Assembly (NCBI GenBank): GCA_022828595.1
Contig: JAKGHH010000004.1
Location: 21,956,372-22,020,371 of the forward strand
Direction: 5' to 3'
Origin: Nelumbo lutea
Taxonomy: Eukaryota; Streptophyta; Magnoliopsida; Proteales; Nelumbonaceae
Length of the DNA: 64,000 nucleotides
The translations under genes and the position numbers were made by a program. A model generated the notes under the pieces. That model saw nothing but the letters and a program-made list of their open reading frames with translations. It made no database searches and was not told the origin of the DNA. Positions 25,501-37,500 of the stretch are shown in pieces (position 1 is the first letter of the stretch; the number at the start of each line of letters is the position of its first letter).

Positions 25501-28500
25501 AGAATGTTTACTTTCCCATGGAATACTTCCCAACAACTCTTTTGTAGGTTATCTAGAGTGTTTACTTTCCCATGGAATACTTCCCAACAAAACGCCATAA
25601 TTTTTGGGGGAACTGGCCTGCACCAAATTTCTTTTGACGGATAGGGTTGGTGAGTAGAAAGTTAAGAAATGGGCTTGAAGAAAGAAGCACAAGTGAAGGT
25701 TCCATTAGGTCTAGGAGTCCATACCCTATATTTTTTGAACGTTCTTTACTTTGTTCTTTTTCTTCTCATAAAATGTTGATTTTCTAGACTTAAACATGAA
25801 ACTTATACTTTTCTTATGAAAATTATGAATAATTATTAAGGAAAGATGGTTAAGGAACCTAGGGAACTACCCTAGGATATATGGTTTTACTTTAAAAAAA
25901 AAATCATTGCCTAGGCGACTAGGCGCCCCCTGTCGCCTAGCCTCGCCTTGGTGCCTTGAAAACTATGAACTGAACCGATTTGACCCATGAACAGCCCTAA
26001 CCTAAAGAATATTAGTGTTAGTTCTAAGCAATTGAGGTAATCAAATACTTTCTGCAAACTCCATTTTTCTTAGCAGGTCCTCCAGCAAAGGAATCAACTG
26101 AAAGATTTGACTAGTAATGGGAACTTGCCCAACGGAGGCAAACCAATGAGACATGTTTCTTTGGGCTCTATTTGGGAAGAGTGCAAATACAAAAAATGTT
26201 CAGTACAAATGCATATATATCTAGTTCATGAAAATGCAAAGTTGGTTTAGTTTTATAATGATAAATCTATACTCTTGCCAAATGATTTTTATTTGCAATA
26301 CATACAAACACGAATCCCAAGATTGAAATCTACCTCCAAACAGTCTTGATAAAAACCCATTGTAAAGCCATCTGGGCCTGGAGCCTTGGATCTATCCATT
26401 AGATAGACAGCTTTCTTAATCTCTTCTTCCTCGAAATCCCTTTCCAACCACCTTGCCACTCCGTCATCAATTCTTGGCCATTCCACCCCTTCCACAACTA
26501 CTCCCTCACTCAAAGGTCTTCTATAAATCGATTTGAAGTGGTCCACAAATTTTCTGGCTATGTCATCCTGGTTGGTAATCACCTCCTCTCCTATCTCTAG
26601 CTTGGTCACAAGATTCTTTCTTCGTCTCCCCATTTTCCAAATCATGGAAAAATCTAGTGTTCCCATCGCCTTCATTAATCCACTTGTGTCTAGATTTTTT
26701 GTCTCCAACTAATTTCTTCCCTCAGTAACACCTCTTCCAAATCCTTTTTCAATTGTCTCCTTAACACTCTGTCCTCCTTGGTCAACCCATTTTGAAATTC
26801 CTTTACATCCAAGTTTTCTATTCGAGAGATTAGGCACAATTTTTGCTCTTTAGTTCTACCAAAATGATCTCTACTCCACTCTTTTATTTTGGCTCTCAAC
26901 CTTTTTAATTTCTTATGAAACTTGATCCCCTTCCATCCTACCCCCCTCTCCTCCTCACCCCACCATTCCTTCACTTTTTTCACAAAATCTGGATGGGTAA
27001 GCCACATATTTTCGAATCTAAAAGGTTTGGGTCCTGCAGGAAAAAACTTAGTACCTATCCGGATAAGATAGTGATCAGAGGTGACCCTAGGTAATGCTCT
27101 AGCAACCAAGTTTTCCAAACTATTCTCCCAGGCAAGGTTAAATAAGACCCTGTCCAACTTCGAACACAAAGAGGTTTCCTGAAGGCTGGACCAAGTGTAA
27201 CTGGCTTGCAGCAAAGGTATTTCCTTCAATTCACATTCTTCAATAAAACCATTAAATTTCCTCATGCTTGTTGTAATTACCTGTTGGGGATTACTGGTTT
27301 CATCAGAGAATATAATGACATTAAAATCCCCACCCAGGCACCAAGGGCCATCCCATAGCCCCTTGATTGCATATAGTTCTTCCCACATCTCATTCCTCTC
27401 TCTCTATAAGAATCAGGGCCATAAACATTGGTTAAGACCCATATACACCCATCCTCTGCATTCTTACACTTAATGGAAACTGATAATCTGCCTACCAATT
27501 CTTCCACTACTTCCACCACTTCCTCCCTCCACAGTGTTAACAAAACAATTAACATCTACCAGAGTGGCAACCCTAACAAGCCAAGCCATTGACATGCTCA
27601 AAACCTCATGGAAGACTTCTAGAATCCATCCTTTCTCATGGAATAACCTTACCATTTCCCCAAGTTTTCCCATAGAAAATATACCCTATCCCAAACCTAT
27701 TAACACAAGAGTCAAATTAACCCACATTTGTATGGTGGCAATGGTGTGCTGAAAGATAATAATGGCCAGATGAAATTTGCATTTTTTTTCTCTATAGTGT
27801 TGATACTAATGTGGTAGCTGAAGTAAGGGATTTTAAACCATCAACTTTGGTAAGCAGCTTGAAGATTCCAACTTGACCATTGAAAGTGATTCTTAACTAG
27901 CAGTGAACATATTAAATTGTAATTACAAGATACCATGGCACATTCACCATTGAATTGACAAATCAAGATGCTGGAATTGGACAAGACTATTAGTCTATTA
28001 CATTTCAGCATTTACTTTGTGAAGGGAACAGGGTTGCTGATGCATTAGCAAACATGGCATGTAACAAGTGGGAATATAAGATTTTTTTTAGCATGAAATC
28101 TCCACCAGCATACAATCTCTTTCATATGAAGATCACCTACAAATTCCATCTATTACAAGAACAGATTGACCTTTGGGTTTAGGGGATGGTTTAGGTTTTC
28201 TGTATATATCAGTGTTCAAAGAACCAGACCAGGCATAAAACCGGAAAAGGGAGAGGTTCAAGGATCAAAAGTTCAACCGTAGTCAAACTGGAGGCGAACC
28301 GTGATGGCATGGCATATGCATACATATATTGTGGGTCACATAAACACTGTATATGATATATTTCACAAATAATATCATGCTTGTGTGGTGGATAAATAGT
28401 TAGTTCCTTAATTTTTAAAGCAAATGACCAGGGTTCAAGCCTCTCAACTAACTTTTTTTTCGATAGAACCTCTCAACACACATTTTCTGTAAATAGGCAT

Positions 28501-31500
28501 AAACAAACACAAATGAAGGAATGATTGATGGTAACAAGAGATTACACATAAATGATACGTCAGGGTTCAAGTCCTCTCATTAGCATTTGAAAATTCCATC
28601 CATTAATCACCCAGGTGATTCTATAAAACCAGGACCGGTTCTCCAATTAAACCATCCGGCCAGCCGTTTTAAGAATTCCGGTTTTTAGGGTATGACCAAA
28701 CCAGCAAGGGTCCTGGGTCATGGTTTGACCAGTCCGACAGGCCGGTCCAATCCAGTTTTATAAAAATTGCTATATATAGTGTCTATGACTCAAACCCTTT
28801 GTATAAATTTTTTAGAGGTGTAAGGCTTCTACTTCCAACCCCATCTTCATAAGCTTCTTGATTTATTTATTAATAAAATTTCAGACCCTTCCTTTAGGAG
28901 TAAAGTTTGGGTAAAAAAATACAAGAGTCAGATTCAAATTTGGATAATTTCAGACTACCTAGGTCAAATAAAAGCACTGAAAACCCAAGATACACAATAA
29001 TGCTCAACTAGTTTGTTAGATGCATTACCATGGGTTTCTCAATTCAAATATAGGAGCCCATTGAGTAGATATGCTTGCAATGGCTGATGCATCATTGGAA
29101 TTGTGGAGCCCATCAAGAAGGCACAACATAAATTGAAGAATTTTATTGAGCAAATCATAAGAATGATCCTCTACCATCCCATTGCCAGAAGGCTTGATAT
29201 ATGTCCTCGTAAGCAACCCCACAAGATTAAGCATTGGTTGGTAATCTGTAAAAGAACAACACATAAACCATATAAAATAGTAGTTTAAATAAACATATTA
29301 ACTTGGAGATTTTTTTTTGATAAATGAGAAAATTTTATTAGAAAAAGGAGAATAACAGATACAAGAGAACCATGGAGAGGCACGAGCTGCGACCTCTCCA
29401 ACAATAAAAATTTAAAAATTAAAATAGATATGTGGGTTCGAGTCCCACTGTGAACATTATTATTAATTTTATTGATAAAAAAATAGATTTGTGCCCAATA
29501 TAACTGTTCCCTATTTGCCACTTGCTTGGCTAAACTATCAGCCATAGCAATAGTTGATCTCCCCACCCACTGTATTCTGACACACAGATTTCTTGTCAGC
29601 CACTTGAATTTTTTAAGTTCATTCTTAAAGCATCAAACCACACCTCTGGGTTCTGTAGCCACCCTACATCCACCTTGGAGTTGTAGAAAGAGTTTTTTTT
29701 TGGCACATCAGGAGAGTGACGAGTGATCACCAAAAGATCAAAAACAAAGCAACGTAAGGAATAAGGTTACATAATGAGTTTAATCAGGCTAATTTTTACT
29801 TTTTTTTTTTTTGAAAGAAGTTAACTGATTTCATTGAATAGAAAGAGGAGGGTTAAACAAGAAGGTGTACAAGTACAAGACAAGGGTCAGACCCCTGAAG
29901 ATTAGACAGGTGGAATTTTGTCAAAATACAGGGTCTCCAAAATTAATCAGGCTAATTTTTACTCACCTGAAACTTTTCCACCTGTTGTAAACTGGACAGT
30001 AGAAATAAGAATAGACAGTAGACGAGTCAGGTGCAACAACTGTTCTTGAATAACACAATCAGATATTTCCACTAATAAGCAATCAAATATCAAATTCAAC
30101 TCCTGTTGAAGCTCCTCGCATAATCTTTGAAAGGTAATAGTTACAACCTCAACAATGGTATCTGAACCTGCATACCCACTAAAGACTTAGGAAAAACAAG
30201 ACGATGAGCATAAAAGAATTCAAAATTAACTATCATATATTGAGCCTAGAAAAAAAGGAAGAACAATCAAGAACCTATAATTTAAGTATACTATTACAAG
30301 CATCTTAAGGAAACACAACAACAGTCACATGCCTAATACAACACTCGTTGAAAAAAGAGAAGGACAAGAAAATTTAAACAAACTACAAAATTTTCAATTG
30401 AAACCTCAGTAAAATATTACAGGTTCAGTAGCTAAGTAGTATCATTTATTAACCTCTCTGTATGATTATAGATGAACCTTTTTGAAGTAAAAAAGTTCAG
30501 CCAACTAAAAAAACTAATCAGCACCACCATTATCAAGGAACTAGCCAGCTAACTGGGTTTGTTTCCTATATGAATCCTTTTCACCATTTCATTTCAAGGC
30601 AGCCTCACAGTTAAGATAGAGGAAGTAGCAGGAATAATACAAGACTAGCAGCGTCCAAGACACCAGAAAGGAAAAACTGCAAAAAAGTGAAACAAATATA
30701 AGATTCAGATAAACAAACTTAACTCTGTCCTTGGCCAAATAATCTAGTACCAAGTTAGCTGGCAAGAACAAGGTCTTTACCTCGAATGAATGCTAAGATA
30801 TGTGACTCCCTAACAGACAGGGGAATCTCCAAGGACCAATAACACCTCCAAATTCAGTTGCAGTGGTTGAATACCATTCAGCCTCCACCCTCTCCATTTC
30901 AGGGGGAGAAAGCAATGGCCTTGCATAAAGAAAGGAATTCAAGACAAGTTATCAATAACTGTCAAGCAATTCCGTTGTGGTACTCTGTAAGACAGTAAGA
31001 CCTCTTCCCCAAATTCCAGAGACGCCCTGATAGTCTAATGAATATCCATCAAATTAAGCTTTTTCTTTCTAGATGAAGGAAGATACCACTGTGTAGAAAT
31101 CAATATTTTCAACCTGCCTGTGACTGTCAGACCAGTCAACCAATCACCAGGTCATATGTCCAGGTCCATTTCATCCCAGAACCATTCACCTGCAAAAAGA
31201 TCATTGACTGGGTCAACAACCTAGTGACCCAGATGGTTGAACCACTTAACTGTTTGACCTGTAGGGATGCAAATGGATCGGATCGGATTTGAATCATGGT
31301 ATATCTGAATCCGATCCGATATTACATATCCAAGACACGACCAAATCCAAAGATCCAATCGGATCTCACGAATGGTTATTCAAATCCGAATCTGTTAAGG
31401 ATGTCGGATATCTGAATCTGATCCAATCTAATTTGAAATATGAAAAAATAATAATAAATTATTAAAAGAAAAAAGCAAAAAATTATATAAAGAAAAACAA

Positions 31501-34500
31501 AAACTATAAGTATTTTTTCAACTATTTTCGTCATATATATTAAATATATATACATGTCTTTTTATAAAAATTTGCAAAAACAGCAATATAAACATATTTA
31601 TAAGTAAATATATAAATATATACATGTCTTTATATAAGTAAGTATATTTATAAATATATATACACATAAATAGGTCGAGTCGGATCGGATCGGATTGGAT
31701 AGGGAGGTGATCCGAATACAATCGGATCTGATCAAGGTTCAATGTATCAACACAGGCCGATACACCGATAGGGCGTATCAGCCTGTATCAGTACTTTTTT
31801 TAGGTTCTATTTATTTTTTTTGAAACCAGTTCAGAGGGGTCGGTTTAAGGCCCGGCTACCCTCTGAACCATGGCCTGACCCAATACAACCCCTAGAGGGG
31901 CGTATCGGGAATCCATCGGCACGATAGTATCGACTGATATGGGCTGATACGTATCGATACTTTGAACCTTGGATTTGATTATCCGATACAATCTGAGAAT
32001 CCGACAGAGGATAATCCGAATCTGACAAAAATATGATCAGATTCCGATCGGATCAGATCTTATCTGATCCATTTGCACCCCTATTGACTTGGACAGTGGG
32101 TCATGGGGTACACTTTTTTTGTATGTGTAGCTATTTCCAGCATTAAAAATAATAATTCTCATTTACCACACATTTTTATTTAATATACCAAATATATAAT
32201 AGTAGAAAACAATGTATTAAAACCTGACCTGGATATCAACCTGGTTTTGGTTTGATGATGGTTCACTGGTTCGATCATCTGATTTAAATGGATCAAACAC
32301 CTAAAGAAAATCTACAGCTTAAATACGAGCAATTATGTGGCCCTTAGAACTTTACTGAAAACTTCCTTAGCAAATCTGCTGATATATTACTTCTCTGTGT
32401 TCAAGATTCCTGTTAGGGAGGCCAAGAAGTTGGAGAGATTAATGAGAAATTTTCTTTGGGAGCTAGGGGAGGAAAAAAATGATCATTTAATAAACTGGGG
32501 AATAGTATGTAGGAGGAAAGAGGAGGGTGGGTTGGGGCTAGGGAACTTAGTTTTAAAGAATAAAGCTTTCTTAGGTAAATGGTTGTGGAGATGGCCCTTG
32601 GAACAGGAGAGGTGGTGGCATGAGGTGATAGATAGTATACATGGTAAGTCGGGAAATGGATGGGATGCTGGTGTATCGCGTCAAGCCATGTTGGCAACTC
32701 CTTGGAAAGCAATTCAGAGTATGCTCCCTTTTTTCCTCAACTTTATTAGGTATGATGTCAATTCTGGTACTTTGGTTTTATTTTGGGAAGACATCTGAGT
32801 GGGCCATTCTGCCCTTAAGGACAGTTTCCCTTCTCTTTATTCCCTTTCTTGTTACAAGAATAAAGCAATCTCACACTTTCTTCCAACATCTGTTTCCCCT
32901 TCCTCTCTGAATTTGGACTTTGGGTTTCGTAGGGGCTTGAGGGATCATGAACTCTCTTGTGTTTCAGACCTTTTGTCACTACTTGGAAGTGTTTTTCTGG
33001 ACGCTCTCAGATCTGATGTAAGACTTTGGTCCCCTAATCCAAAAAGTTACTTCACGTGTGCCTCCATCTTTAAGTCCCTTTGCTCTTCCCCGAGATAGTT
33101 GGATTTTCCAGCTAAGGAGATCTGGTCTAGACCTGTATACCTCCTAAAATTATTATTTTCTGCTGGGAGGTGTTCTATAGAAAAATCAACACTTCAGACT
33201 TGCTGCAGAAGAGAAGGCCTTCCATGTGTTGTCTCCTAACTAGTGTGTACTTTGAAGGCTTAATGGTGAGGATTGCTCTCATTTACTTTTAACCTGTTCT
33301 TTTTCTGATGCTATTTGGGGTTGGATGTTTGCCTTGTTTGGGTGCAGGTGGAATTTGACTACAACTGTAAATCAGCTCTTTGACCCTTCCTTCTGTGTGG
33401 CCCACAAAAAATGGTAAAACAATGTGGAGGATCATTAGAGTTGCTGCTATATGGACAATTTGAGAAGAAAGAAATGCGAGGATTTTCCAAGAGAATGAGC
33501 GAAATACTCACTGTAAAGGATTGTATTTTGACAGGGCAATCCATTGGCTGAGATCATTGGATTCCTTTAAAATATACTCTTTTGATGACATTTGGAGGAA
33601 TTGGATAGTTGTGGCTAGTAGCAGTACTTGGAAGAACAGGGTACCAGCTGTGTGAGTGCCTCCTGATGGCTGGACAAAGCTAAATTTTGATGATAGCAGC
33701 CAAGGAAATCCAGGTCTTTCAGGGATAGGAAGGGTGCTAAGAGATAAAGACAGCAATAACTTAGCTTTATCCTCAGGCTCCATAGGTATAGGAGGCTCTA
33801 TTAGAGCTGAGCTTCTAACGGCGTTACAAGGTATTCAGATTGCAGATCAGTTAGGAGTTCAGAATTTGCTTATTGAAGGAGACTCCAAAGTTGTTGTGGG
33901 TTGGTTAAAAAATCCAGATTCAGTTATTTGGTGCTACAGGGACATTATGAGGAAAGTTAATTGGTTTTCAAGGAACATGACTGTAAATTCTCAGTGGGTG
34001 GGTAGAACATCTAATACCATAGCGGATGGGTTAGCTAAGCAAGGGGTATCAAGAGAACATTTATTCTGGGCAGCTCTGTAAACTTTCATTTCCGAGTCTG
34101 ATGTAGTACATTGTTGTTGTTGAAGAGAGGTACCAGCTCGTGCATCTCCTCGGGCAGTCTGTATTGTAACATCATTTTGTTTCCTTTGAATAAAATACCA
34201 TTCATTTATCAAAAAAATAAATACGAGCTATTATGTTTCAGGCCCATAGATGGGAATATTAGGTTAAGTAACCCTGTATAGAAGCCCCCTCCCCTCTCTC
34301 TCTCTCTCTCTCTCTCTGATTGCCACGGAACAGATCTTACGCCCCTCTCTCTCTCTCTCACCCATTTTTTGACCAACCACTTCCAACCACTTCACCGACT
34401 GGTTGGTCATATTAAAATGTTAATTAAAAACAAAATTAATGGAATAATGTGAGCCATTGAAACATGTAGTGGGTTAAACAATTTGCTGGTTAACCATGGA

Positions 34501-37500
34501 TTTATTGGCTTTAAACAGGTCTGAGAAAATTCGACCCATCCATGTCAAGAACAGATTAAAAACATTGTCACAGGTAAGCCCATTTCTTCTGCAATTTTTC
34601 TGTATTTTTATTTGCTTTCTATTTTTAATATTCAATTTATGACATCACAGGTAGAGCCACTTGACCAGGACAGTTGAACCACTAGTCAATCACCCAAAGA
34701 GAAAAGTGATTCCATTTCCACTTTAAAACTCCCAGAAATTACCAAGGTTGAAAATGACGGAAAAACAACCAAATGTTCATCTCCAGCAAGGTTTTAAATT
34801 TTGGAAGTTTCATCCATTTCAGACCTAAAATTTGAAACAAATTTTCAAAATCTCACAAGATTATGGGAAATTTTGTTGGCAATTTTTTAGTTTTATTTAT
34901 ATTTTACAATATTTTTTGAATGTATGTTATTAATTTTATAGGTTTTCTCAGCCACCTCGGCTGTTATCGCACAGCTCCTTACTTTTGGAAAAGATAATAT
35001 AACTCTTACATTTAATGATAAAAGATGTAGATATACAAGTATAGCATTTGAGAACCTAATGTAGAGTGTGTCTATAAAGGGAGGCAAAAAAGGACATCCA
35101 TAACATAAAACACCATATAGACCTACATTTATCATTGTCCAAAGAAAATATCATGGAGAGAAGACAAGTGCGATACATTCCTGAAAGCATTTGTCACTAA
35201 GAGACAGAAGAGAGAAGTAGCCACAGCTTTCCTCAAAATGACCTCACTACAAACAGTCTTCAATAATTCTTGCATTCCTTTCTGACCAAACAAGTAATAT
35301 AGGATCACTATGAGAACAAGATTCAATGCGACATTCCTCTTTCTTACTCAGGCCGTAGATGTACCATGCATCTAATACCTCCACTGAGGTGCCAGGAAAA
35401 GACCAGCTAAGCTGGACCAAGTGGCAAAAAATCATTCCACCTATGCTGTGGGGCAGTGTACGAAGTACGAACAGATTATCTGCAGTTTCCATCTATAAAG
35501 GACAAAACACATACCCTATTTCCAGCAGCTCCCTACCCCTTCAAATTATTTTGCCCCTAGTCAGACATTTTGTTGATCAGAACCCCTAGTGAGACATTTC
35601 CCTAAGGCTCAGTTTGGAAGGAGTACAAATGCCGATATCTACAGTACAAATATATACAAAATATAAGGTTTTGCAAGCTACAAATTTGTATTAGTACTCC
35701 TTCCAAACTGAGCATAATAAGGCTGCATTTGTTTCCAATGCAAGAACAAATACGTACCATGCAAAAAACCCCTCTGGCCAATGCAAAGTGTTCTAATTTT
35801 ACACTGATAAGTTTGGTATCCCAACTAAATGGTTTCTGGTTATAATGAGTACAAACACGGATTCCAAGACTCAAATCCATCTTTTTTACATTGACCAACT
35901 ATGAGTGCAAAGTGTGTATCAATTTTTTGGGTACAAACTTTGCTCTCATTTTAACTATAAACGTGTTTTGGAAGTTGTGATAGCTGTCATTTTCAGTACA
36001 CAAATGTATGCTTACTAAATGCTTCCAAAACTGAACCAGAGTACATTTATGCATTGAACTGGTATTTGCACAGCAAACAAACGCAGCCTAAAGTACACAA
36101 TCTACAACATAAAAGCAGCTTTTAATGAGACCAAAGGTCTAAATAATACCCTGTTGGGGAAACAGACATTCTTTGATGTGCAGAGATGGTTGAGAAGCAA
36201 CCAAACAATAAAAAGGCAACTTCCCAACATCCACACACATTGGTATGCATCTTTCCCCCTTTGTCTCGACCAATGTCAGCAAGCTCTAAATCAGGTTCCT
36301 TCTAAAACCTGGAGTCTACACTAAGCCTCATAAGATTCCTCTAAGTACTTTCATGTTCTCAGCAATAATATGGTGCTGGATATACCACCGTCACAACTTC
36401 TAAACTCTCATTTATAACTGTGGAATGAAATATTCCAACTTAAGATTTCTTTCCTCAAAATTTTTCTCGTTTTGTCTCCAATACAGCAACTATTATTCTT
36501 CTTTCTTTTTTTTTATTTCTTTTGAAGGGCTACACAACAGGGGGGTTAGCCCATCCCCCAACCCAGGTGCAGGTGGTATTTGATCCCAAGTCTCCGCTCG
36601 ACCAGCAGGAGACCTTACCAACCAGCTGGTTAGCACCTTGCATTGCTCTTCTTTCTTCATTTTTCACTTTCTTCTAGTTTATCATTGCTGAAGTCTTTGT
36701 TCAGCATTAATATTATACAGTCAAAACAGTTCATCTTCTTCCTTGATTCTCTGTCATATTTCTTTTAAGTTAATCCTAATTCCCTTAATCTGCTGTATAT
36801 AAGTCAGTCCATCATCACAATGACTCTTTATGATTCTCCTAGTTTAACCAAACACCTTAAATACTATTTTAAGTTGCACTTCATTCTGCTGAAGTTGCAC
36901 CAGAAATGATATGGCATACTTGACATGTAAACTATATGTTTTTATTTTATACTAAGAAATGAAAAGGAAAAAAAATAAAAAGACCTTAATAATCAATGAA
37001 GTTTAAACACAGCCAAACCACATGATGAATATACTCAATTTAGCCTCAGACAATAGATTAGATCATATTCAGACATGAAAAGAGGATCTGGAGTAAGATG
37101 GCACCCAAATAGATATTACACAAAATGAGCATGCTGAGCGGCTGACTAATGTAGCATTCTATAGGGAAAAAAATCTTACCTTGAGCAGATTTATCACCAA
37201 TTTCAAATATAGAATTATTCACCAATAACAGCAGAACCTGCTCTGCTCTTGAATGGAGCCTTGATGGAGTTCCTCTCATAGTATACCAAAGTAAAGCACT
37301 AACCCCAGATTTTCTCACATCTGAAGGTCTCTTTACAACTTCATTTATGATTTTCCTAATACCTGGATTACATCAGCAGTAAGCTATCATAAGTTGTAAT
37401 CCAAAAGAATAAACTTGAGTATATAAATATGTATAAGCATATATTGTATCAAATGACAATGTGTGTAAAATTGTACAAAAGGAAAAAGAATAACGAAGCA

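Larger units (their letters stand above)
24473..27732 (-). mobile_element. Chimeric LINE: 5' endonuclease/RT part joined to a copied LINE 3' segment
   Basis: 27732-26334 reads as LINE endonuclease ([40 protein letters not shown]) and the start of reverse transcriptase ([18 protein letters not shown]). At 26333 it switches abruptly to sequence near-identical to 45392-43590: MITE ends, then a zinc-finger-like/RNase H LINE 3' part ending in a T-run at 24473 (the minus-strand A-tail). Confidence 0.75.

Noticed and set aside
29414..29480. Possible tRNA gene (GGGTTCGAGTCCCAC) and similar box-B words near 28435 and 28565
   Set aside because: No cloverleaf can be drawn around them: acceptor and anticodon stems are missing. 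They look like SINE scraps.
33656..34081. Open RNase H frames (also 42455, 51680, 63160) as host genes
   Set aside because: Each lies at the 3' end of a truncated LINE, most with TSDs and an A-tail, and is continuous with broken RT-tail sequence.
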